From: Chrysophaeum taylorii
Lineage: Eukaryota > Sar > Pelagophyceae > Pelagomonadales > Pelagomonadaceae
NCBI GenBank assembly: GCA_029834535.1
Contig: JAQMWT010000050.1
Coordinates: 62,001-126,000, forward strand
Direction: 5' to 3'
Length of the DNA: 64,000 bases
Shown: positions 1 to 7,699 of the stretch, piece after piece
Position numbering within the stretch: position 1 is the stretch's first letter
Layout of the letters: each line of letters starts with the position of its first letter
Position numbers and translations under genes: made by a program
Notes under the pieces: generated by a model
What the model was told of the DNA's origin: nothing
Database searches by the model: none
What the model saw: the letters and a program-made list of their open reading frames with translations, nothing else

Positions 1-480
1 GTGGCCGTGCGACGGGTCGAGGTTGCGAAGACTTTAAGCTCGCGATCAAAGTCAGCATGCCGTTGGTTGTCAGGGAGTCGAAAACTCGACTGTAAAGAGC
101 GAGGCGTCGTCTTCCGACCCAACCTAGTCAGCCGAAAAGAACTCCGACGCCTCGTCTCCGGGAAAAAAAAGGCCGCGGTCATGCGCGCGTTGTCAGCATC
201 GACAACATCGTTTCGACGGGGCGTGAGAATGGCGCGCTGAAAGAGCCGCCGCGGGTCGTGGAAATAGTCTGCGAGGTCGCCGTAGACGGCTTGGAGGATC
301 ACTGTCTGGCTCTCGCGCCTACCTGATCCTTACTCTCGCGCCTACCTGATCCTTACCCTAAATCGACAGGGACATCCTTCATGCTCCCCACACACACCCC
401 CCCCTCTTAGCAGTCGACATTTAAAGACAGACAGACAGACAAACAAACAAACAAACAAACATCTGTCGATTAGTAGTTAA
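1..480 (+). mobile_element. Partial non-autonomous retroelement copy (block A joined to the 3-prime terminus)
   Basis: The first ~360 bases (block A) recur almost identically at 1109-1465 and, inverted, at about 50470-50780. Block A is joined directly to the family 3-prime terminus: a C-rich stretch, a TCGACATTTAAAGACAGACA motif, short GACA and AAAC runs, and a tail containing CGATTAGTAG near 470. The RT-coding part found after block A in the next copy is missing, so this is an internally deleted derivative, cut by the window edge. A 79-codon ORF at 1-240 lies in block A but has no recognisable domain and starts with GTG, so I do not call it a gene. Confidence 0.7.
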
Positions 481-489
481 GACAAGTGC

Positions 490-830
490 AGGCCAGTAAG
501 TTCACCTAGTCCCAATCTCTAACCCCAGTAAGTTCACCTTGTCCCAGTAAGTTCACCTGGTCAGTTAGTTCACCTAGTCCAAATCTCTAACCCCAGTAAG
601 TTCGGCGTAAACCCACTCGTGCTCACGCCCACTCCTTTGAGCTCGTCGCTCTCACCCCCGCCAATCCAAGCTGCTTTGATCCGCACGCGCCGCCAACCCT
701 TGAGTTTACTCTAAAACCCCAGTAAGTTCACCTGGTCCCAGTAAGTTCACCTGGTCACTCAGTTCACCTAGTCCCAATCTCCAACCCCAGTAAGTTCACC
801 TGGTCCCAGTAAGTTCACCTACAGTGCGCG
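490..830 (+). repeat. Direct-repeat array of AGTAAGTTCACCT-type units
   Basis: AGTAAGTTC occurs at about 496, 529, 546, 593, 721, 740, 789 and 808, with diverged units between, mostly followed by ACCTGGTCC or ACCTAGTCC. Spacing alternates between about 17-19 and 33 bp. The same array occurs inverted at 51040-51310, at the head of the other large copy, so it belongs to the element 5-prime region. Each unit contains GTAAGT, a consensus 5-prime splice site. Tandem 5-prime monomers act as promoters in some LINEs; whether that applies here is inference. Confidence 0.8.
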
Positions 831-1477
831 TGTAGACGCCGGGAGGGGGCTTATCGGTATTGCGCAGCACGTGTGGGGTAGGGTGGAGTCGTCGACTCAG
901 AAGAGCATATCCTCGGGGTTGCCGATCGACAGAGAGCCACGTAGAGCTGGACGTGACAGAAGACGGGCTTGGGCAAGAGGACGCCGACCTCGCGGGGCGT
1001 CTGGCCCTGGCTCTTGTTGATCGTTTGGCGTCGGCGGGCCTTAAGGGATACAGGTTGGAGGAGCCTCGGTGACACGACACGATCGATCATGTATCTGGTA
1101 CCGTTGCAGTGGCCGTGCGACGGGTCAAGGTTGCGAAGACTTTAAGCTCGCGATCAAAGTCAGCATCCCGTTGGTTGTCAGGGAGTCGAAAACTCGACTG
1201 TAAAGAGCGAGGCGTCGTCTTCCGACCCAACCTAGTCAGCCGAAAAGAACTCCGACGCCTCGTCTCCGGGAAAAAAAGGCCGCGGTCATGCGCGCGTTGT
1301 CAGCATCGACAACATCGTTTCGACGGGGCGTGAGAATGGCGCGCTGAAAGAGCCGCCGCGGCTCGTGGAAATAGTCTGCGAGGTCGCCGTAGACGGCTTG
1401 GAGGATCACTGTCTGGCTCTCGCGCCTACCTGATCCTTACTCTCGCGCCTACCTGATCCTTACCCTAAATCGAGGGA

Positions 1478-1869
1478 CAGTCAGACACTACGGCACCGTC
1501 GACGGCCTCGTCTTTGGTGCCTTCGGTGAGGCCAGCGCGGCGTGCCACGCTCTCGCCCAAACATGCGCAGAGCGCATCGCTGCGCGAACCTGGGTGACAA
1601 GCGGCTGCGCCAACTTCACAGAGGCAAAGGCGGCCCAAACTCGCCGCATCTACCGTGAGTGGGGGATCGCCAACGCATTAGGCCGGGCTCGCTGTGCCCT
1701 CACCGCCCTCACCCATGTCGCCGCCTCGGGGAACCCCGCCCAGGCCGCCCGATCCCAGCAGGACGTCGCCCTTCGTCGCACATACGTCCGGCGGCAGCAT
1801 GCGTACGACCTACGGGCGGGGCCCGTCCTCTCTTCGCCTGCCCCACGCCTCGGCGATGACCCCGACTAG
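1478..1869 (+). pseudogene. C-terminal fragment of the retroelement RT polyprotein
   Basis: One frame is open from about 1478 to the stop at 1867-1869. It matches, with only scattered substitutions, the C-terminal segment at 48291-47881 on the minus strand (shared motifs FGAFGEASAACH, RRIYREWGIANALG, GPVLSSPAPRLGDDP). The catalytic RT domain is absent, so this is a remnant. In the larger copy this segment lies downstream of the RT domain and could be its thumb or an element-specific C-terminal region. No start codon of its own is expected. Confidence 0.65.
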
Positions 1870-2057
1870 GTCCCGCGTACTTATCTCCGCCCGTCAGGCA
1901 CATCCCTCCTACCCCACAAACCCACCCACATCCTTCATGCTCCCCACACACACCCCCCCCTCTTAGCAGTCGACATTTAAAGACAGACAGACAGACAAAC
2001 AAACAAACAAACAAACATCTGTCGATTAGTAGTTAAGACTCCGTCGAATTTCTAGGA

Positions 2058-4499
2058 TTATGAGTCTCTGTCGTGGCCTAGTCTGTCAAGGTCCCGGACG
2101 CAGGCCCGCACGCGGGGCGCGATGTCGTCCTTCCAGGCCCGGTACTCGCTCCGCAAGACGCGGTACGAGTCGCCGGCCTTGGCGACGGCCAAGGCCTCGA
2201 GCCATGCCCGCTTCTGGCGCTGCCACGCCGTGAGCCGTGCCTCGAGCGCACGAATCAAAGCCCGCCTCGCACGCCGCCGCCGGGCGGCCGACACCCTCGC
2301 CGCGACGGCGGCCTCGACGGCAGCCTCGATCACCTCCTTGGCCGGCGGCTCCTCTCGGAAATCTTCCTTCTCGACCTGCGTGCTCGCCGTCGCGACCGCG
2401 GGCGCGGACGGAGCCGTCGTCGCGACCGAGGTGGCCTCCTCCTCGACGTCGAGGAGCTGCCGCCGCGCCCAGTCTGGTTTTCGGTCGGGGTAGAGCAGCG
2501 CGTCCGAGAGGCGTCGCGGCGCCGGCCGCTTCTTGGTCGTCGTCGCGGGGGGCGGCCGACGAGTCGCTATTTTCCGCCGCGCTGCCTCCGAAAACTCGGG
2601 GAGCGGCGGGGGGTCGCGCCTGGCGGCCTTGCGCCGCGCGACCTCGGCGCGCCAGCGCTGGGCGTACTTGGCCGCGAGCTCCATGTCGCGCACGGCGCGC
2701 TTGGCGCGCGCGGCGCGCTGCCTCGAGTCCCTCGCGGCGCGCGAGGCGTGCGAGGCCGCGAGGAACCGCGCGCAGCCCTCGCGCTGCAGCGCGACGCGGC
2801 GCGCCTCGATGGCGCGGCGGGCCTCGTCCCGCTTGCGCGCGCGCAGCCCGACGTAGCCTTTCAGCGCTGCCCAGCACTTTGCCTCGAGCGCGCGCGCCCA
2901 GTGGTGCAGCGCGAGCGCGAACCGCGAGCGATAACGCCGCGCGTCCTCGACCTCGCCCGCCCAGGCCGCGAGCGCCCGCCGCGCTCGAGACGCGTCCCGC
3001 GCGGCGTCGAGGTCGCGGATGCGCCGCACCAGAGCCGCGTGACCGCGCCACGTCGAGAGCGCCCGTCGCGCGGTTTCCGCCTCGCGTCGCGCGCGAGCCG
3101 ACCGAAACAGCTCGTCGACGAGCGCGCGGCCCCGACACCCCTCGACCCACGCGGCGACCGCCCGGCGCGTCGCGACGTGCGCGAACACGCGCGAAACGCG
3201 CCGGGCTCCGGCGCGTCGCCGCCATCGCCGGATCATCCGCGCCGCCGCGGCGAGGCGCGCCTCCTCGCGCCGCGCGACCGCTTCCGCGCGCAGCCGCCGG
3301 AACGCGCGTCGAACAAGCGCCGCCCGCGCGGCGCCGCGGGCTTCTCTTTCCGCGCGCCGCAGCGCCGCGAACCCGAGCCGCAGCCTCCGCGCGGCGATCG
3401 CTCCTCGCGTCTCGTCCGCTTCTCTCCGGAGCGCGACCCACGCCCGCGACGCCAGCCGGCCGTCGCGGTGCGTCACCGCCGCGCGAAACCGCGTCGCTTC
3501 CTCGGCAGCCTCGACCAGTCGCGCCACCGCCGCGAACCGCTCCTCGTCGCGCCGAGCCTCCTCGGCATCGACGCCTGCCTGAGACGACGACACCCGAGCA
3601 TCCGGAGCATCCTCTTGTTCGGGCGTCTCGCGCCGAGCCTCCTCGGCATCGACGCCCGCCTGCGACGACGTTACCGGAGCATCCTTGGACGACGACACCG
3701 GGGCATCCTCATCATCCTCCTCCTCCTCTGGTTCGGGCGTCTCCCCCCGAGCCTCCTCGGGATCGACGGAACCACGCGCCGGAGGATCCGGAGCATCCTC
3801 TATAGGAGGCGGCGGCGGCGGCGGCGGCACCTCGTGAAGACGCGATCGTGGCGCGGTAAGCGGCGACCCTTCGCGCGTCGTCGACCACGGCGCCTCGCGG
3901 CCCCAAGCGTCGTCGTCGTCGTCGTCGTCGTCTTTTGGTTGCGGCTCAGCACGGGGTTGCTCCGCTTCGAGCGTCGCCTGGGCCAGAGCAGCGGCTTCGG
4001 GCGTCGTCGACGCCGGCTCGGGCGTTGGCTTTACGACGGCGGCCATATCGTCGTCGTCGTCGTCGTCGTCCAACAGCGGCGGGCGCGCATAAGCTTCACG
4101 CAGCGGCGGCGTCTCTCCTCCCGGCACCAATGAAGGTGGCCGCAGCTCTTCGAGCCGTACCCATTCTCCAGATAATTCCGGTAACGCCGGTGCGTCCTCT
4201 GGCGCATCGCGGTGCGACGCTTCGAGGTCCTCTTCGAAGACAGGCGGCGGCTCGTGCCCTTGGAGCGTTTCATCGGCGGCGGCGCCGAGATCGTCGTTGT
4301 GCCACGACACGAGGGCCTGTTGCGTGTTCCACCACCACGCAGTAGTCTCCTCCGAAAGCTTCGGCGGCCAGGAGTTTTGCCCCGATGGCAGAGGTGCTGG
4401 CGTGGGTAGTTCCGTGTCGAGGGACGTGAGGTCGTAGACGCCGTCGGCTAGCTCGAGGACGACGAGATTTGGGCGGTCGTCCATGCAACAACAACTCAT
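2058..4499 (-). CDS. SFI1-like centrin-binding repeat protein
   Basis: An 813-residue protein. The first ~330 residues are low complexity and acidic, with several Asp runs and Pro/Glu segments. From about 330 to 650 is an Arg/Ala-rich helical array in which a Trp or Leu-x2-Trp recurs about every 30 residues (RRAVAAWVEGC, RRALSTWRGHA, RRALAAWAGEV, ALHHWARAL). This is the SFI1 centrin-binding pattern, and such proteins form filaments at spindle pole bodies, centrioles and basal bodies. The ATG at 4499 is chosen because the open frame upstream offers only a TTG. The next gene upstream on this strand stops at 4520, 20 bp away. An alternative is a generic coiled-coil protein, but the spaced Trp residues favour SFI1. 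Confidence 0.7.
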   Translation of the reverse strand: MSCCCMDDRPNLVVLELADGVYDLTSLDTELPTPAPLPSGQNSWPPKLSEETTAWWWNTQQALVSWHNDDLGAAADETLQGHEPPPVFEEDLEASHRDAPEDAPALPELSGEWVRLEELRPPSLVPGGETPPLREAYARPPLLDDDDDDDDMAAVVKPTPEPASTTPEAAALAQATLEAEQPRAEPQPKDDDDDDDDAWGREAPWSTTREGSPLTAPRSRLHEVPPPPPPPPIEDAPDPPARGSVDPEEARGETPEPEEEEDDEDAPVSSSKDAPVTSSQAGVDAEEARRETPEQEDAPDARVSSSQAGVDAEEARRDEERFAAVARLVEAAEEATRFRAAVTHRDGRLASRAWVALRREADETRGAIAARRLRLGFAALRRAEREARGAARAALVRRAFRRLRAEAVARREEARLAAAARMIRRWRRRAGARRVSRVFAHVATRRAVAAWVEGCRGRALVDELFRSARARREAETARRALSTWRGHAALVRRIRDLDAARDASRARRALAAWAGEVEDARRYRSRFALALHHWARALEAKCWAALKGYVGLRARKRDEARRAIEARRVALQREGCARFLAASHASRAARDSRQRAARAKRAVRDMELAAKYAQRWRAEVARRKAARRDPPPLPEFSEAARRKIATRRPPPATTTKKRPAPRRLSDALLYPDRKPDWARRQLLDVEEEATSVATTAPSAPAVATASTQVEKEDFREEPPAKEVIEAAVEAAVAARVSAARRRRARRALIRALEARLTAWQRQKRAWLEALAVAKAGDSYRVLRSEYRAWKDDIAPRVRACVRDLDRLGHDRDS

Positions 4500-4519
4500 A
4501 TTAATAATATTATTTTTTT

Positions 4520-6049
4520 TCAAAGTTGTCCGTTAAAAAGCCTAATATCGTCGCCGTCGGAGGGGTCGGAATCCCCCCCCTCGATGACGCCGTGGTCGTA
4601 AAAGTTGCGGATGCGGAGGACGTCGGTGCGCGTGATAATGCCGAGGAGCGTGTGGTCGTCGTCGACCACGGGGAGCCGGCCCGTGGACTGGAGCATGGCC
4701 TCGATTTGGGCGAGGGTCGCACGGGGTGAGATGGTCGGGACCAGGGTGCGCATCCAGCCGCGGACGCCCTCGTGGGCCTTGCGGTGCTTCTCGGCCTTGA
4801 CGACATCGCACAACTTGAGGAGACCGCGGAGGCGCCTCGTGTCGGCGTCGACGACCGGGATGCTCTTGAGGTCGTTCTCGGCGAGGGCTCTCCTCGCGTC
4901 GGCGATCGTCGAATTGGAAGGTACCACGACGAGATTGCGGGTCATGAAGCGCGCCGCGCGGACCTCGCCGGGGATCTGGGCTTGGACGAGAGCGCGGGCT
5001 TCCTCGAGGACGGCGTCGGCGCTCCGGGAGTTAGCGACGGGCGCGGCGGCCGCCCGCGCGTGACCGCCGCCGCCAAAGTGCTTCATGACGTTCCTCAGGT
5101 CGACGTCGACGGCCCGCGGCCTCGCGCGGCCGATGAGGTCGATCCAGGTGCGCTTCTTCTCGTCCTGCACGACGGCAGCGAGCAGCAACACGTCGGCGGC
5201 CGTGAGCGCGAGAAGTTCTTCGGCAATTTGCGCGAGGCCGCTCACGTAGCGCTCGGTGCGCACCGCCACTGTTGCGATCTCGATGCCGCGGTAGGCCTCC
5301 GCCCTGACCTCGGGCAGGGCGGCGGCGAGGGCCTCGCGCTGCGCGACGCCGACGCGATCGAGCGAGAACTCGGCCACCGCCGACTGCGAGGCTCCGCACT
5401 TGAGTAGCCAGCAGAGCGCCTCGGCGTCCCGGAGGGTCGTCGACTCGTACGCGAGGCCCCCCGTGTCCGCGCGGATCCCCAGCACGTAGAGCGTCGCGCG
5501 CGCGGGCCCGGGGACGACCCCCTCGTCCCGCAGCTTCTCGACCATCATCGTCGTCGTGCTTCCGACGGCTTCCACGACGTACTCGTTCGCGAGCGACGAC
5601 AGTCCCCCGCCGCTCTCGATGTGGTGGTCGAACACGTGCACCGACTCGGCCTTGTCTATCCACCGCGTGGCGCGACCGAGCCTCGCCGCGTTCGACGCGT
5701 CCACCACGCCCAACGCCCTCACGTCGTCGCCGTCGATAGTCTTAAACCCTCGCACCGGCAGCACGTGCTTGTGGTAGGCCAGAAACCTCGCGACCGACGG
5801 CAAAGCCCCGCGCGGCAGCACCACGTGCGTCGGCACGGCGCTGAAGGGCTCTCGCTGCGACCATAGTTCGGCGAGCGCACACGCGGCGGCCAGGCTGTCG
5901 AAATCGGCGTTTGTCGTCGTCAGGACCACGTTGCACGGCTCGGCCAGCGACTCCTCGATCGTTGCGCCGCGGGGCAATCGGGTCACGGGGCGCCAGGGCA
6001 CGACCCACCCGCTCGCGCCGCACACCACAATGGCGAGCCGCGCGCGCAT
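4520..6049 (-). CDS. DHH/DHHA1 phosphoesterase-like protein with a CBS pair
   Basis: A 509-residue protein. Residues ~40-145 carry DHH-family metal motifs: NADFDS (47-52), VVDAS (115-119) and FDHH (140-143). A DHHA1 region follows, with the glycine-rich HFGGGGHARAAAA. Residues ~360-500 form two CBS motifs, which usually bind adenosine nucleotides. DHH proteins hydrolyse phosphodiesters (RecJ, oligoribonucleases, pyrophosphatases). A DHH+CBS module also sits at the head of some bacterial CCA-adding enzymes, but no nucleotidyltransferase domain is present, so substrate is unknown. The ATG at 6049 opens a short hydrophobic segment containing CGASGW, which resembles the cleavage motif of stramenopile plastid signal peptides; plastid location is inference. 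The longer frame upstream lacks a good ATG. Confidence 0.8.
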   Translation of the reverse strand: MRARLAIVVCGASGWVVPWRPVTRLPRGATIEESLAEPCNVVLTTTNADFDSLAAACALAELWSQREPFSAVPTHVVLPRGALPSVARFLAYHKHVLPVRGFKTIDGDDVRALGVVDASNAARLGRATRWIDKAESVHVFDHHIESGGGLSSLANEYVVEAVGSTTTMMVEKLRDEGVVPGPARATLYVLGIRADTGGLAYESTTLRDAEALCWLLKCGASQSAVAEFSLDRVGVAQREALAAALPEVRAEAYRGIEIATVAVRTERYVSGLAQIAEELLALTAADVLLLAAVVQDEKKRTWIDLIGRARPRAVDVDLRNVMKHFGGGGHARAAAAPVANSRSADAVLEEARALVQAQIPGEVRAARFMTRNLVVVPSNSTIADARRALAENDLKSIPVVDADTRRLRGLLKLCDVVKAEKHRKAHEGVRGWMRTLVPTISPRATLAQIEAMLQSTGRLPVVDDDHTLLGIITRTDVLRIRNFYDHGVIEGGDSDPSDGDDIRLFNGQL

Positions 6050-6698
6050 CCCCCCGCCCCAACACAACGGAAGTTTTTTTTTCGTTCTGATGATGAAATG
6101 ATACACGATACTAGGCGATATTCCCGACACAGACAGACTACTTATCTCCGCCCGTCAGGCACATCCCTCATACCCCACAAACCCACCCACATCCTTCATG
6201 CTCCCCACACACACCCCCCTCTTAGCAGTCGACATTTAAAGACAGACACCCACACCGCCCCCCCCCCTCTTAGCAGTCGACATTTAAAGACAGACAGAGA
6301 GCAGAGTCTCTCTCTCTCTATAGCTCCTCCGGAGAGTAGTGCCGATGCGACCGACCATATAAAGTCGGCGTAATAAGTAGTACTAAGTGCGATGTGTAAC
6401 AGGCAGAGAGACAGACAGACGATGACACATTAGGAGCGAGGGTGATGGGGTGGCCGCGCAGTGCCGCGGCCGGGCGGCGGTCTAATTTTTTCCGGCGCGT
6501 CGGAAATGGAGAGGTCGCTTGCGACCCAGGGTGTTTTATTTTTTGTCGCAACGGCGGCGGCGGCGGCGGCGGCGAGGAAAGTTTCGGGGGCAGAGCGCCA
6601 GGTAGTTGTAGGTCGTTGGTCCCCGGCGGCGTATAATTTATTCTTGTCAGGGGCATCGTCGTCGTCGTCGTCGACATTGTCGTCGTCGTCGGTGGCAT
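6050..6698. other. Intergenic region with retroelement 3-prime fragments and simple repeats
   Basis: Holds two retroelement 3-prime fragments (about 6138-6297), a CT run near 6307-6318, a short GACA run near 6410-6421 and GGC- and GTC-rich triplet runs at 6550-6690. The triplet runs lie just past the stop of the minus-strand gene at 6699. No gene seen. Confidence 0.6.
6138..6297 (+). mobile_element. Solo 3-prime-end fragments of the retroelement family
   Basis: From about 6138 the sequence matches the 3-prime UTR of the copy ending at 2040 (TACTTATCTCCGCCCGTCAG, the CACACACCCCCC stretch, then GTCGACATTTAAAGACAGAC). A second, shorter tandem piece repeats the last ~45 bases at 6255-6297. This is a 5-prime-truncated insertion with no coding part, as expected for target-primed reverse transcription. 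It lies between the 5-prime end of the DHH/CBS gene and the 3-prime end of the glycosyltransferase-like gene. Confidence 0.7.
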
Positions 6699-7625
6699 TC
6701 AGGAGACGGTCGTCGGCTGGGGCGTGAGCATCATCGTTGGAATCAGGGTCGTATTCCCTCCCGCGAGGTTGGTGGCGTTGAAGAATTGTCTCGGCGGGTG
6801 TCGTCTTCTATGGCGTCGCATCGCGTCTCGGCGGCGGCGGCGTCGCTGGGCACCCGCGAGGGTTTTCCCCTTGTGCCCCCTGTACTTCCTCCCGCACGGA
6901 ACGAAATGGTTCTGGAAGCCGAAGGAGGCCTTGAGGCCCATGTAGTAGTGCAACAAGCGCTCGCCGACGAGCTGGTTTTGGAACAGAGTCCAATTGTGCG
7001 ACATGTTTGCCCAAATCGCCGAGAGGTCGGGGAAGATGTTCATGTAAATGTCCATGGCCCTCGAGGTCCCGACGGCATATTTGTCCGAGACCTGGATGAG
7101 GGGCTGGATGCTGGAGATAGCCTGGGAGAAGTCTACGCGTCTTTCCAAAACGCTCTCGACCGCCGCCACGAATTCGGGGCCAAGCTTGCCGCGGAGGGGC
7201 TTGCAGAACTTGGAGTCCGGGCGCATCTTGATGACGGCGTCGTACCGGCAGCCGGTCGAGCGTTCGTGTCTTCGGCGCGCGTTGTCGCAGCGGTGCATCC
7301 GTTGAAAGTTTGGAAGCGTGCTGCGGTGGTACGCGGGCTCCCTGCGGCGCACCTCGTCGGGCAAGACGACGGTGTCCAAAGCTAGGGAGACGTTGCTCGG
7401 GTCGCGCTCCACGTGGACCAAGGCGAGATTGTCGCCGTAGGCCTCCGCGATGCGCGCGAGGACCGTGGGGGTCGACTCCAAGGGGAGCGCCGTGTCGACG
7501 AAGACGTCGACGCGCCACTGCGGGTGGTTGAGGAAGCTGTTGCGGATGGCGCCCGCGATGCCGCCCTCGAAGTGGTCGCGGAGCTCGCCGACGAGGCACA
7601 GAGCGAGGACGTGGCTGACTGGCAT
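6699..7625 (-). CDS. Putative glycosyltransferase-like protein of algae
   Basis: A 308-residue protein starting at the ATG at 7625; upstream in frame is only GTG. It opens with a strand-turn of the type seen in nucleotide-sugar transferases (ALCLVGELRDHF), then DVFVDTALPL, and has YDAVIKMRPDSKF near the middle, a motif I associate with uncharacterised algal and viral proteins of GT-A type. There is no signal peptide. Near the C-terminus an Arg-rich GACGCCGCC-type run (about 6790-6850) interrupts an otherwise ordinary sequence and could be an unspliced short intron. It is head-to-head with the coiled-coil gene starting at 7700. Substrate unknown. Confidence 0.55.
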   Translation of the reverse strand: MPVSHVLALCLVGELRDHFEGGIAGAIRNSFLNHPQWRVDVFVDTALPLESTPTVLARIAEAYGDNLALVHVERDPSNVSLALDTVVLPDEVRRREPAYHRSTLPNFQRMHRCDNARRRHERSTGCRYDAVIKMRPDSKFCKPLRGKLGPEFVAAVESVLERRVDFSQAISSIQPLIQVSDKYAVGTSRAMDIYMNIFPDLSAIWANMSHNWTLFQNQLVGERLLHYYMGLKASFGFQNHFVPCGRKYRGHKGKTLAGAQRRRRRRDAMRRHRRRHPPRQFFNATNLAGGNTTLIPTMMLTPQPTTVS

Positions 7626-7699
7626 AGGGTCCACCCACCGGTAGCCTTACCACCCTCCTCCCCGTTAGTTAGCTGTTGTTCCACGACGACGACGACGAC

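Larger units (their letters stand above)
482..2040 (+). mobile_element. Internally deleted retroelement copy with 5-prime repeat array, blocks B and A, RT C-terminus and 3-prime terminus
   Basis: Order on the plus strand: a short start (GACAAGTGCAGGCC, near 484) shared with the inverted copy at about 51310; a direct-repeat array (490-830); block B (about 830-1090); block A (1109-1465); the C-terminal RT-associated coding segment (about 1478-1869); a 3-prime UTR; a GACA then AAAC microsatellite; and a terminal CGATTAGTAG tail near 2025-2035. The same order is seen inverted at 51320-47600. Most of the RT is deleted. The 3-prime end lies about 18 bp from the stop codon of the convergent SFI1-like gene. 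Confidence 0.75.

Noticed and set aside
1-240. 79-codon ORF also present at 1109-1333
   Set aside because: Lies in block A of the retroelement, starts with GTG, and the second copy is frameshifted in the poly-A stretch.
2237-4133. Plus-strand ORFs of 522 and 461 codons over the SFI1-like gene
   Set aside because: Arg/Pro-rich shadows of a GC-rich coding region; the minus strand carries the spaced Trp repeats.
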